This document shows, piece by piece, positions 1 to 14,767 of a DNA stretch of 64,000 nucleotides (the first letter of the stretch is position 1; every line of letters starts with the position of its first letter). A model generated the notes under the pieces. That model saw only the letters and a list, made by a program, of their open reading frames with translations, was not told where the DNA came from and ran no database searches. This DNA comes from Diphasiastrum complanatum (lineage: Eukaryota > Streptophyta > Lycopodiopsida > Lycopodiales > Lycopodiaceae). Both the position numbers and the translations under genes were made by a program. The DNA is taken from NCBI GenBank assembly GCA_029204225.1, contig CM055110.1, positions 21,434,988 to 21,498,987 of the forward strand, written 5' to 3'.

Positions 1-619
1 TGCTAACACAAACGAGAAAATACTATTAAGAAACCCTAGATTAATCACTATGGCTGCCCCCCAACTAGTGGCTAAGATTAAATCTAAAGATGAAACCCTA
101 ATCTTACTTGAATCCCAACCCTTAATTTGAGGCATTCCCTTCCAAACTAAGGTGGCTATCCTATACTCTCTCTTGAGGCTTACCCAACCAAGAGGAGACA
201 ACTAACTCAATAATACATTCCATACAATAGTTTACAACCAAAGGGAAGATCCACAATCGGGTGACACAAGAGAGATGAGAAGATCCAAAATGTAAAATTC
301 CTCTACAAGTGGTCACCTACAAATGAGCTCTCCACATGAACTTATACTTGGAGGCCCTTGTTTTACAAAGAACTGTCAAAAACTCAAAATCTGATAATTT
401 ACTTAAGTTACAAGCCGTAGTAATTTAAGTACAGAAGTAAGTCACTTACAACAGGATCCATAGGACAAACCCCCAATGCACCATATGACTTATTGTTATA
501 AGTTAGGTTCCATGGGACAAACCCCAAATGGACCTAAGCTAGAGTCGCTTTAATTACATGACTTGAACTAATTTGAATTACCATATGGCTAGTATATTCA
601 CAAGGAATATTAGCCTACA
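1..619 (-). repeat. 3' LTR of the LARD-like element
   Basis: Near-identical to 6355-6940 in direct orientation. The minus-strand 5' end is TGTAGGCTAATATT after the polypurine tract at 620-632. Full length would be about 621 bp. The stretch 584-619 is present here but absent from the 5' LTR copy. Confidence 0.75.
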
Positions 620-3600
620 TTATCCCCTTTGTTAAGAACTTGGCGGTCCCATGCCAAGTGCAGTGTTAAGACCCCGCTCCTTATGATGTTGGAGGAGTCA
701 AAGTTGATGCAGTTTGTAGATGTGGAACTTTTTTTAAGGTGTTGTTCCGTAGGTATGAAGCTTTGAAGAAGTATGAGCATCTCCAGAAGAGTTGATGTGG
801 ATCATATGGGAGTTGGCTCTTTGATGGATTGTATTTCCAAGTGCCCACGCTGATGATTCAATGGATGATGTACCAGAGCTTGGGTTATTGAATATGATAT
901 GAAAACAACACAAGGTGTGAATGAACGGTAATGAGATGAAGATGAGGGTAAGTGGTAGAATGTGAGCCAGATATGGGGGTGGTAGTGGAGGTGAATAAAT
1001 GGATCAAAGGTTTGTTGCTCATAGTTGTCTCTTGAAGACATGATGTTTGCATAACTTTGATTGTCGCGCTGTAGCTTCTTTGAGGTCAATTGTATCGTTG
1101 AGAGCTCCATCAAAGATTGCTTGGACTAGAGGCTTGAATGATCCTTTTTTTTTTTTACACATAGTGGCCTTTGAATAATCAACAAGTAAATAACTTGTCT
1201 AGTTCTTTAATTGCGAAAACACCACTTGTTGTCTGTCAAAAACCTCCAAGGTCCTTTTGATAATATGCCTGGCATTGCTTGGTAGGAGCTCTGAATTGAC
1301 ATCGTTGGGATGTTGCAGATGTTGTAGACTTGTCTGGTTCACGAAGTGCTTCAATTAAGAACTAGAGCACGTTCAGATTGATCAATCAGGTGGGAATGAG
1401 GTCTTGAAGCACGAATGGAAAAAGTGAGATGAAGCTTCAAGAGTGATTTTATGGGGGAACATGGGAGAAGGAATGGATGTGGACCAGGGATAATAGGGAC
1501 CTTGTGTACATTATACTTGTTCATAACCAATGCTCAGTGTACAATTTTCTAAAGCGTCATCATTGTTTGCCTTTGAAAATGACATTTGTCCCTGAGGTTG
1601 TGTGCTCATAACTTCAATCTCTGATTGATGTGAGATTCCTTCAGTTTATGTAGGGATATGAGATTTCACTCGTTGATGACTTGTGCTTCTTGTGGCCTCC
1701 ACAGATGATCAAATGAATGATGTAGAACAATGGTAGTATGGGCTTGAGACACGATCATGACCACTGCTCAATGTACATTTGTCCGATGAAGCATCGTTGT
1801 TGGCGTTGGTAGGAACACTTGTCGTCGTCTGTTGCGTTTTGCACATAGCTTTTGCCTTTGATGTGACTTGAGAGCCCTTCACTGATAGAAGCTACCACTT
1901 TATTGGTGATGTGATGGCCATGTTGAGGCAATTGGAAAAGCGTGGATATTGTATCGCTTACATAAATCCAACTGCTTATTGATGATGGCGGTGGGATTGT
2001 TGTCGCGCATATTTCATCGTGTGGGGAAGACAAATCTTTGTTTGGATCATGATTGCAACCTCATAAGAATCTTCGTTTGTTTCATACTGAGCAGATTTTG
2101 TTGAAGTCCCTTGACTGCTCTTTGTCTTCATACTGAAAGTTGTTGAAATCATTGGTAAAGATGTAGAGATATATCCCAATGACAAATCGTGTGATACTGC
2201 AACTGCAGAAGTAGAATAAAATTGCCAATGAAATCTCACCTATAGTGATGCTGCAAAAGAAAACACAGCAAACCATACGACAATAGAATAAACAAACAGG
2301 CGGCAACAAATGACATAACTGATAGGATAAAACTTGAAATAAGAGAAAAAATGAAAATTGTAGCAGATAACGTTATAAAAGGAATTGCATGACACTTTTA
2401 AACCAAACTCTTGCAATCCAGCATCGAACTTGGCACAAGGCCATAGCTACAATGTTACAAAAGAAAAAACAAAGTCAGAACGTGTAGCATTTACGTAGCA
2501 TGCAATAAGACAAATATGTCTTAAATTACTTTCACTCAAATAAAAAAATCACGGGTCGTCATCTAGACACAAAACTAATGATTCATTAGGCAGTAGCTCA
2601 AAACTTGGCTCCAGGGGTGATATCAATTGCTTGGTCATAGAGGTGATACATTCTCGGTCTTATCTATGGATGGTGTTTGAGATAGGCCTGACATGGTTGT
2701 TAGATAGGATGTAACTCTATTTGGATCAAAAGAAACTATGTATCCATAGATGACAAAGAATCAGTCAAACTAGACGAGCCTAGACACATCTAATACTACT
2801 AATTTGGTAATATGCAAATGGTATCTAACCTTAATGAGCAGGTACATTGGTATCTTCTATATAGTACATCGTTGGGTCTATGTAGTCGGAATCAACTTGG
2901 GTGATAGACAATGTAGCAATATGTTGACTCTCTACAAAAGGCTGTTGTGTTGGATGGGGAGCGATCGGCCTTGGATAAGAGGACTTTGGTTGCAAATGTC
3001 AAAGTGGTGTAGGATGGTTCATAGAACCAGAGGACCAAGGTTGTTGAAAAACCGGGCCTATTGGCCTTGGCTGGCCTTGGTTGGCCTAGGTTGATGAGGA
3101 GCTGAGGCCATCGTTAGTGCAATCCACATGGCTGTGTTTGACTTTTCAATATTCACATACCATTCCTTTGCGAATGAGCTTTTCAGCTTTAGAACTATCA
3201 TCGTAGAACGTACAAGTGTTTTTGAAGTTTTGAAGAAATCATATGGGGTTGGTTTCCCCATCATATTTGGTGCATCAATCCGTAGAATTTTTTTTTCCAC
3301 TTTGGGAGGAGGCTGATCTGACTGCCCACTCATGGTGCTCTAGCAAAAAATCAATACTTAGGTGATGGATGGTGGATGATGAGTGTGATATCCTACTCTT
3401 GCTTATCTATGGCTCCTTACCAAGTTATATCCAAGGCAATCCCTACTGAATATACCTAAGGCTTTTCCCAACTAGATGAGGTAGGAATATGTGACCAAGA
3501 TGTTGATGGTAGGAATATGTGACCAAGATGTTGATGGTAATTGTGAATATGTACAGGCCTAAGTATAAAGATATCTCACTGGTTCACTTTTGGCAGTGAC

Positions 3601-3689
3601 ATGTCTCATTTTCATGCTTGGATTGATGATGCTAAGTTTCCAAATTTTGATCTTTCGAGAGGTACTAGGGTAGTTTTAGCTCTGGAGAA

Positions 3690-5040
3690 TTCGCACACAG
3701 GTGAAGAGGTTCGCACAAAGGCCAACCTTGCCAAAACGAGTACCGTGCAAAGACTATTTTGAGAAAATATCAAGAATTTGTATCGTTAGATAATTTAAAG
3801 GAGATTACTATGTTTCTCTCACCTTCTTTGGACTTTCCTAATATATCTAGAGCCTCTGGTCCTTAAGGCAAAAGTACCTCCAACCTAATCACACAGGCCA
3901 ATTTTGATCATTTTAAGGGGCCCTTTTTCAAATTCTTGGTCAAGATATGTAAGTAGAGTATTTGCACATGTGTTAAAGTTTTTGCTGGGAATTGTTTAGA
4001 GATGTTTTACCTCTATGCAAATATTTACCATGACGAAATATGCAAAAATAGCCATTTTTGCTTTGTATCTTATCACTGGTGATAGAGGGTGATTCGCAAA
4101 AATGACTCGTACAACACAAAAATGACTCGCTCAACACAAAAAATGACTCGTACAACACAAAAATGACTCGCACAACACAAAAATGACTTGCACAACACAA
4201 AAATGACTCAAACAACACAAAAATGAGTCGCACAGTTGTGGAACTGCCCTAGAGTGACTCTCACAAAGGGTAGGCAACTTGCACAAGGTCTTAGCTTCCC
4301 AATACTAGCTTGTGCGAGTATGGTCAACTTTATTTGTGCAGAAAATAGTCAATATGGTGAAACTTACCAAAAAATTGTCAAAGAATGACTCGCACACCTG
4401 ATTGTTGGCTGATAAAAGGTGTTTTCCCTCCAAAATAAGGCAGTGCGAGTAGGTTTGAGGGCACTTTTGACAGTTATTCAAGAAAATTATATCTGATGGC
4501 CATTTCACCCAAAAATGACTCGCACACTAGATAAAATTGATCAGAATTACCTTCTTACCCCTGGGGATGTGTCATAAATGATGTTTTTTTTTTATTTTCT
4601 TATCAGACCTGCTCAAATGCAACTCGCACAAGGCTTTCTAATGTAGAGGATTCCGAAGAGATGATGAATAACCTGTGTGCAAGTAGCTTTTGTCCGACAA
4701 AATATAATGGGAGGCCAAAAGATAGAGTTTTAGAGCTAGAAAGCACTAAAATCTGACTTTTGACTGAAAGGACTACTTCATTGAAAGCTATTTCTCAAGC
4801 TTTCCCCACTCGCACACTCAATAAATGAGGATCTTAGCTTTTGAAATTAATGAAAATAGGGTGTGCAAGTAGGAAGTAGGCAAGAAAACTGACTTTAGGT
4901 ACTCACCCACATTTTTTAGCCTTCATTTTTATAATGAACCAGAAAAACTAAGTTTAAAATGTCTAAAGAAGTACTTGCCCAACTTGAAATGATGGATCTT
5001 AACCTCTACAAGTGCAGAAAATGGGCTGGGCGAGTGGATC
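3690..5040. repeat. Region of dispersed ACTCGCACA motifs
   Basis: A motif of about 9 bases, ACTCGCACA (reverse complement TGTGCGAGT), and close variants recur many times, at irregular spacing in otherwise non-repetitive sequence and as a compact array at 4098-4236. The right-arm counterpart (31,480-33,260) has the same scatter with more copies. No coding potential was recognised. Confidence 0.6.
4098..4236. repeat. Minisatellite, ~18-19 bp period
   Basis: Seven to eight head-to-tail copies of AAAATGACTCGCACAACAC with point variants (CGTACAA, CGCTCAA, TTGCACAA). The right-arm counterpart is 32,289-32,478. There are no distinct spacers, so this is a minisatellite. Confidence 0.85.
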
Positions 5041-6354
5041 TTAGACCGAAAAAATCGCTGAAAAGGTCTGAAAAATGTCTAAAAACAGCTATGATGGAAA
5101 ATAGATGGGCGTAGGGTGAAAAACGGCTATAAAAATTTGTGAAAAATAGTTTTCTAAAAAACGTGGGAACACCTCTCTGGAAAATGGTTCATGGCAACTG
5201 AAAAACGACTGAAAAACACGCTAGCTTCCTAGAGAAGATGTGCTGAGGAAAATGAAAGCATATGAGGCCGAATGTCAGACGCTAGCCAAGATTTATGGCT
5301 TCAACAGAGTTATTCGAAGAGCCATCTATACTATTATCTCATTTGGTGGAGACTCGTCCGCAAGTGGAACCAAGAGTACTTCGAATGAAACAGACCTGGG
5401 ACAATTTCAGGGAGGAATCATGCAAAATTTTGGCATGGGTCATCACAATAGGAGGGTAATCAATTCAACTTTGTAGATATGGGCTATCCATCTGACATGA
5501 AACATCCAAAATTTTGCTAATTTGAGCCATTGATCAAGGATGAGGGATCAGAGATTGTTCAATCCCTTCGACATCCAAGAGCAGGCAACATGTCCTGGTG
5601 TTGTGCAGGCCAAAACTGAGAGTGATAATAGTTTCTTTGTGAACATGAATGGCTTGTTCCCTGCACACTCAAGCTAATTGATCAACAATGGCCCTGCCAC
5701 CTGAAACATACCCAAGGTATAAACAGATGGGAAAATGTTAATGGAAAATCGTTGATGGGAAAATGCTGAGGAAGAAGTGTGATGGGCTGTAAATGGGAAA
5801 AACGATGTGGAGAAGCTGATGAAGAATGTTCGTGGGCTACCAAGATTCAGACCTCCATCTCTAGTACGTGCCTTTCTAGCAACCTTCTAGTGTGGGGCAG
5901 CGTCGAGTTGGGCATGGGTATAATGGCGCCTTGCTAACGTTGCCTTGCTAACGTATGCTGGTTGGGCGTCTCCTTCAACTATCCATGGAGGGCTCTTGAT
6001 GCCATGGATCTTAAGCTTCTAACCTACTGCAAACAATCAGGAAACACAAAAAAGAGCAATAACACTTGATGTGAGGAAGAAAAAATGAGTGTGGCACTAA
6101 AACAAGCAAGCTAAAAGCAAGAAATTGTAGCAACCAAGAAGAACAATGGCAAGAAAGCGGCAACTGCGCCAATGTTGGCACTTTGCCATCCCTCCGGCTA
6201 TGGCTCCAACTAGTGTATGTTATGGTGGTCTCCCAACTAACATGCACTATGGCTTAATACAACTAGCATGGGGAAGGAAGCATGCTGGCCAAGGGATAGC
6301 ATGGTGGTGAGTATTGTGAGGGCAAAATCCACTCTTTCTTGCATAAGCTCATCT

Positions 6355-6940
6355 TGTTGCTAACACAAATGAGAAAATACTATTAAGAAACCCTAGATTA
6401 ATCACTATGGCTGCCCCCCAACTAGTGGCTAAGATTAAATCTAAAGATGAAACCCTAATCTTCTTTGAATCTCTACCCTTAATTTGAGGCATTCCCTTCC
6501 AAACTAAGGTGGCTATCCTAGACTCTCTCTTGAGGCTTACCCAACCAAGAGGAGGCAACTAACTCAATAATACATTCCATACAATAGTTTACAACCAAAG
6601 GGAAGATCCACAATGGGGAGACACAAGAGAGATGGGAAGATCCAAAATGTAGAATTCCTCTACAAGTGTTCACCTACAAATGAGCTCTCCACATTGACTT
6701 ATACTTGGAGGCCCTTGTTTTACAAAGAACCGTCAAAAGCTCGAAATCTTATAATTTAGTTAAGTTACAAGCCGTAGTAATTTGAGTGCATAACTAAGTC
6801 ACTTACAATAGGCTCCATGGGACAAACCCCCAATGGACCATATGACTTATTTTTATAAGTTGGGTTCCATGGGACAAACCCCAAATGGACCTAACCTAGA
6901 GTCGCTTTAATTATATGACTTGAAGTAATTTGAATTACCA
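6355..6940 (-). repeat. 5' LTR of the LARD-like element, truncated
   Basis: Direct repeat of 1-583. It lacks the outermost ~36 bp (TGTAGG... end) and runs straight into unrelated sequence (AAACTCAATCGCG...). The same truncation is seen in the right arm at 29,584, so it predates the duplication. Confidence 0.7.
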
Positions 6941-7121
6941 AAACTCAATCGCGAAGCCAGTTAGCCCCCTTTGCATCCTCAATGGATTCATGTGTTCACC
7001 AATATTATTAGGGTTTAGTGTATGTGGCTAATTATAGATGGAAAATTGAATTATATGTTGGTATTGCCCTCGTAGCTTTGACTCAATACCTATACTAGCT
7101 CGGACTATGATACGGGAACCA
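6941..7121. other. Unassigned spacer shared by both arms
   Basis: It holds nothing recognisable. It is the sequence that replaces the end of the truncated 5' LTR and is present in inverted form at about 29,405-29,583, so it belongs to the duplicated block. Confidence 0.4.
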
Positions 7122-7129
7122 CACACGCG

Positions 7130-7197
<68 letters not shown>
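7122..7197. repeat. (CG)n(CA)n microsatellite
   Basis: A short CG alternation is followed by about 34 CA units. The inverted counterpart at about 29,368-29,402 is much shorter, as expected for a fast-evolving tract. Confidence 0.9.
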
Positions 7198-7199
<2 letters not shown>

Positions 7200-7569
7200 A
7201 ATAAATTAAGATCCTACAAATAAGAGTAGCATGGACTAGTAAGCATGAAATGTAAATTAAGATACTATGAATTAGGGTAGCATGAACTAGTAAGCATGAA
7301 ACATAAATGAATGGCATCGCACACGCACACGCACACCCTAAACCCTAAAACTTAGACACACATGAGGAGAAAAAAAAAAACATAGTAGAGTGCTAATCAA
7401 AAATCCTGAACCGTACGGTTATATCTTATTCCAAAATATCACCATATGCTTCCTCCCTACGGCGTTTGGGCTTTCTTGTGAAACTTATCGTCCAACAAGA
7501 AACATTTGAACCACGCCTTTAACGGAAGTAAACAAAGGCTACATACCTTCCTAGAATTAGGAGGTTGAT

Positions 7570-7571
<2 letters not shown>

Positions 7572-7642
<71 letters not shown>
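7572..7642. repeat. (TC)n microsatellite 1
   Basis: Pure TC run of about 71 bp. Its left flank (GGAGGTTGATTACTC) matches, as reverse complement, the right flank of the single GA tract in the right arm. Confidence 0.95.
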
Positions 7643-7649
<7 letters not shown>

Positions 7650-8174
7650 AACATAACCAATACACAACACATAAATTATGATCCTACAAATTAAAATAAC
7701 ATGAATAGATTAAGATCCTACAAATCAAAGTAGCATGAACTAGTAAGCATTAAACATGAATTAAGATACTATGAATTAGGGTAGCATGAACTGGTAATCA
7801 TGAAACATAAACGAATGGCATCACACACGCACATGCACACACACACCCTAAAACCCTAAAACCCAAACACACATGAGGAGAAACAAAAGAAAGAACATAG
7901 TAAAGAAACAAAACATGAATGGCATCACACACACACATGCACACACACACCCTAAGGAGAAACAAAAGAAAGAACATAATAGAGTGCTAATCAAAACTTC
8001 CGAACCATACGATTGTATCTTATTCCAAAATGTAACCACATGCTCCCTCCTTGCTGCGTTTGGGCTTTCTTGTGGAACTTATCGTCCAACAAGAAACAGT
8101 TGAACCACATCTTTATCGGAAGAAAACAAGGGCTACACACCTTCCTATAATTGGGAATGTTGGTTACCTTTAAC

Positions 8175-8177
<3 letters not shown>

Positions 8178-8261
<84 letters not shown>
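8178..8261. repeat. (TC)n microsatellite 2
   Basis: Pure TC run of about 84 bp ending the second module. Confidence 0.95.
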
Positions 8262-8263
<2 letters not shown>

Positions 8264-8426
8264 GCATGAAACATAACCAATACACAATCCTACAAATTAA
8301 AATAATGAGAATAGATTAAAATCCGACAAATCAGAGTAGCATGAACTAGTAAGCATGAAACATAAATCAAGATACTACGAATTAGAGTAGCATGAACTGG
8401 TAATCATGAAACATAAACGATTAGCA

Positions 8427-8469
<43 letters not shown>

Positions 8470-8692
8470 AAACCCTAGAACCTAAACACACACGAGGAGA
8501 AAAAAAAAAGAACATAGTAGAGTGCTAATCAAAACTCCCGAACCATATCATTATATCCTATTCCAGAATGTCACCACATGCTCCCTCCCTACGACATTTG
8601 GGCTTCCTTGTGGAACTTATCCTCCAACAAGACACATTTGAACCACGTCTTTATCAAAAGAAAACAAGGGCTACACACCTTCCTAGAATTGG

Positions 8693-11655
<2,963 letters not shown>

Positions 11656-11851
11656 GGTACCGCTTATCCAATGGGTAACTTGATTCCATACCTCCGACCA
11701 AGGTATAGTCACTTACCTAGCCTTATCCAAAGGCACCTACCCTTAATCCCGAGGGTGTCCCTTATCCAAGGTTAACTTGGCATCTAGCCCCCAACACTAA
11801 ATGGACATATAGGGGTCACTGAAGTACTACTAGTTACATAGGTTTGTAACA
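11656..11851 (-). repeat. Part of the 3' LTR of a Ty3/gypsy element
   Basis: On the minus strand a purine-rich tract (AGTTTAGGGGGAAGAA) lies at 11,852-11,870, directly before TGTTACAAACC, the expected order polypurine tract then LTR start. The outer LTR boundary cannot be fixed by eye because the tandem 1.43 kb units follow. The inverted counterpart starts at 27,409. Confidence 0.55.
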
Positions 11852-11992
11852 TTTCTTCCCCCTAAACTTGAATTTTTCCTTGTAGAAAAAAATTTGAAAT
11901 TTTTTTCTAGAGATCAGACTCCTTTTTCCAGGCATCCTCTTCTTCTGATATGCCCCTCCACCTGACTAATAATTCCCGAAGCACTCTATTTT

Positions 11993-13035
11993 TTAGATTT
12001 TTTTTTTCCGACTATTAACAATCGCCTCGGGTTTAGGTGGTCCACTCGTGGACTCATCACGAAAAAGCTCCACTAGATCTTCCACAAGGACTAGGATTTT
12101 CCCAACTCCCAATGAGGGTTTCAATTTACTAATATGGAAAACAGGTTGAATTCCAGCATGATCTAGATGGTCTAGTTTGTATGTGACCTTGTTTATCACT
12201 TGGATAACCTTAAAAGGACCCCAATACCTAGGCACCAACTTTGCACACTTAATAGCTTTCAAGCCCCTAGAGTGACTAGGAACCCTCAAAAATACCCAGT
12301 CGTTGACCAAGAATACCTTGTGCTTCCAAGATAGATCAACATAGTGTCTTGCCATGTCCTGGACACTTCTTATGCTATGTTTAACCAACTATAACATTTC
12401 TTGCATTTTTGTAAGGAAATCAACTGTGGCTTTTCACCCTAAGGTTTTTCATGCCAATAGAAATCGGTGATCGAGGTTGATAACCATACATAAGCATGAA
12501 AGGGTTGAATCAGTCATTGAATGCTTTGCACTATTATATGCAAATTTTACCAATGGAAGGTAATTTTTCCAATCAGACTATCGATGGCCCACATATGCTC
12601 GTAGCATATTCTCCATCATCTGATTGGTCCTTTCTATTTGACCGTCTGATTTCGGATGATTTGTAGAACTTATACTTAAAGTCGTTTCGAACTTTTCAAA
12701 TTTCCAGTGAATTTTGGGTCACAATCACTGACAATATCACAAGGCAGCCCGTAAAGTCAAAAAAGCTTCTCAACAAACAGTTGAGCTAGTTCTGGAGCTT
12801 TTATAGTAGTTTTTGTTGGGATAAATTAAGCAAACTTCGTAAGTCTGTCAACAATGACCCAAATCGAATCGTGGCCCTTCCTTGTACGTGAAAGTCCGAC
12901 CACAAAATCCATAGATATACTTTCTCACTTTCTGGTAGGAAAAGTGTAATAGGCCACTAGCTTTTACCTTCTCTGCTTTATTTAATTGGGACTTAGCACA
13001 TTTAAGTACATAGGCCTCTTGCATCTCCGACCAAA
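11993..13035 (-). pseudogene. Ty3/gypsy integrase and pol C-terminus, broken
   Basis: Reading leftwards on the minus strand there is a zinc-binding remnant (EAYVLKCAKSQ), then the integrase core ([35 protein letters not shown]). A frame of 131 residues at 11,993-12,388 holds the typical integrase C-terminal part (VPRYWGPFKVIQ, YKLDHLDHAGIQPVFHISKL). Stops and frameshifts interrupt the core. Reverse transcriptase and gag are absent. The upstream end is fused to a Harbinger transposase at about 13,020-13,035. The same chimera is found at 39,520-41,112, and the C-terminal part alone, inverted, at 26,715-27,290. Confidence 0.85.
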
Positions 13036-13740
13036 CAATACTTGCCTAGCAATCCAACAATGCACCTCTGTCCAAGTTTTGATTGTTGAAACAAGCTCCA
13101 GTTGTGCATACTACCCACCCACCCCACATCGTAATCCCAAATAAAACAATTTGCATTTACCACCGCCTCCAATAAAATGGAGTGAAAAGCCTTTCTATTG
13201 AAGTAATCTTGCGCTTGTTCTGTTGGAGCAATGATGGGAATATGGTTCCATCCACAACCCCCACCACATAAGGGATACCTTTGATTTGCTCGAACTGCGA
13301 TGCAAATTGTTTCATTCTTGCAGCTTATGGCCATCGTATGCACATGGAATGCAAAGACGTTCAAATTGCCAAACAAACTATGCTCTACTATGTGAAATGC
13401 TTGCAATAGCCTCATAGTTTGTTGATGTACGAAGCCATTAAGTCCCTCATGTCCCCTAAAATTCCAATCTTTTCTTCTCAAATTCACGCTGGTGCTCTCC
13501 ATTGCTCTCTTCGAAATTTGCCAAATTAATTATGGCATTCTCCAATTTGTCAAATGACAGTTGATTCTTCTTCTTTGAACGGACTTCATTCTTTTTGGGG
13601 TTGCTTGCAATTGTTTCGGTATGGTGGTCAATGTTGTCTTTGGTGAGTGTCTCTGTGTCGGCTCCATCCATAGAAATTTCTTCCTCTACATCTACCGCAG
13701 TTGCATGTGCATAGCACACTACATGTGCACGATCATGCAT
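13020..13740 (-). pseudogene. PIF/Harbinger transposase and Myb/SANT-like fragment, left copy
   Basis: The frame at 13,002-13,502 carries HIPIIAPTEQAQDYFNRKAF, then VNANCFIWDYDVGWVGSMHN and GKYCLVGDA. This is the order of DDE_Tnp_4 (HARBI1-type) transposases: DG.HIPI, the NRKGFHSI box, GW.GS.HD, LGD. The usual Asp-Gly before HIPI is replaced by Gly-Trp-Asn, and the Asp of the HD pair reads Asn, so catalysis should be lost. Upstream, 13,456-13,740 continues with an acidic linker. The Myb-like part seen in the second copy is cut off here at about 13,745. Family assignment is firm; activity is excluded by the lost residues and the missing C-terminus. Confidence 0.8.
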
Positions 13741-13745
13741 GTACT

Positions 13746-14190
13746 AGATTGTTAGAATTATTTAAGATAGTGTATGTGTGTGTTTGAGAGGATGTGTATG
13801 TGTTTTGAATTTTGCATTGATCTATAATTTAGGTTAATAGACAAATAGATATAGACTCTCAAAATAGTCTTGAAGTATATTCATGAAAACAAAATATTGG
13901 CACTATGTTACAACAAAAAACTACAACACTTTATGGATACATTGACTCAAACTGGGGAGGTGATCCAAATTCCGAGTCCACTTTTGGATAATGTTTATAT
14001 TTGGCAAGAGGCCCAAAGTCTATTTCTTAGTTCTCAACAGAGGCAAAATATGTTGGAGCAACTCAGGCCATACAAATGAAGCAATATGGATCATGTTATC
14101 ATTGCATGATATATTTTTCATGCAACAAATTGCTACTAAAACCTTTTGTGACAATCTCAGTTGTATATCTTTGACCTTGAATCCTCAATT
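13746..14190. other. AT-rich stretch without recognised gene
   Basis: This starts where the Harbinger copy is cut off. A 69-codon plus-strand frame (13,870-14,079) lies here but shows no family signature. It may belong to the copia remnant that follows. Confidence 0.3.
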
Positions 14191-14480
14191 TTATTAAAAA
14201 CCAAGCACTTTGAAATATAACCTCATTTTGTTAGAGAAAAAGTTCATGCCAAACAAGTTAAATTATCAAATTGTTGCACAAACAATTTAAAAAGTTCATG
14301 CAAACAAGTTAAATTATTGAATTGTTGCACAAATAAGACAATAGTTGATATGTTTATCAAACTTTTAATCAACGGTAAGCATATTCAATTATCAATAGGT
14401 ATAACCTTCACAACTGCATGAAGTGATCTTAAGGAGTGTTGGATATTAATCTCACTCCATGTATTGATCCAACAAAAATT
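14191..14480 (+). mobile_element. Ty1/copia RNase H tail remnant with 52-bp duplication
   Basis: Across shifting plus-strand frames one can read the usual copia end (K-H-F-E-I, then REKV, and IVDMFIKLL near 14,340), followed by TGTTGGATATTAATC at 14,438, a typical copia LTR start. The segment 14,241-14,292 is repeated at 14,293-14,343 (AGTTCATGCCAAACAAGTTA). Decayed; the identification rests on the spacing of short motifs. Confidence 0.5.
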
Positions 14481-14767
14481 TATAGACTACAAAATTACAC
14501 CATTGCTTGTACCAATCTATACTTTTTGTGGCATATTATTCACGTATAGTAATGTGTGTTTTTTAGGCTTGTCTCAGTTGTGTCAAAAATCATTGGTATG
14601 GCTATCACAGACTCCAACATCTAACCTGATTGTTTTTTTCTAAATTTTATCGAACTTGAATTGGATTGTTCACACTTTCGCACTCAATTCTCTAAAGGAA
14701 ATTGTAAATTAATCACATCTGGATGCAGAGGAAGTAATGAATACAATTTTTATATTAATGAAAATAG

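Larger units (their letters stand above)
1..6940 (-). mobile_element. Non-autonomous LTR retrotransposon (LARD-like), left copy
   Basis: Two direct repeats of about 0.6 kb flank some 5.7 kb: 1-619 (3' LTR; the window starts about 3 bases inside it) and 6355-6940 (5' LTR). On the minus strand the 3' LTR starts TGTAGGCTAATATT just after a purine-rich tract (AAAGGGGATAA), as expected for a polypurine tract, and the LTR ends in GTTAGCAACA. The interior shows no gag, protease, RT or integrase motif that I can recognise, so I call it a large retrotransposon derivative. No convincing TGG-starting primer-binding site follows the 5' LTR. Several unrecognised minus-strand reading frames (802-1113, 1755-2033, 3058-3333) and one plus-strand frame (5240-5476) recur in the right-hand copy; some are nearly unchanged, others broken there. 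That may only reflect recent duplication. The order LTR-interior-LTR is seen; the class is inferred. Confidence 0.7.

Noticed and set aside
7337-7350. Interstitial telomere
   Set aside because: Only two CCCTAAA units per module occur, too few for a telomere array. Noted as part of the module instead.
14438-14475. Complete miniature LTR from TGTTGGAT to ATCCAACA
   Set aside because: At 38 bp it is too short for an LTR; more likely the start of a copia 3' LTR whose rest is lost, the second motif being chance.
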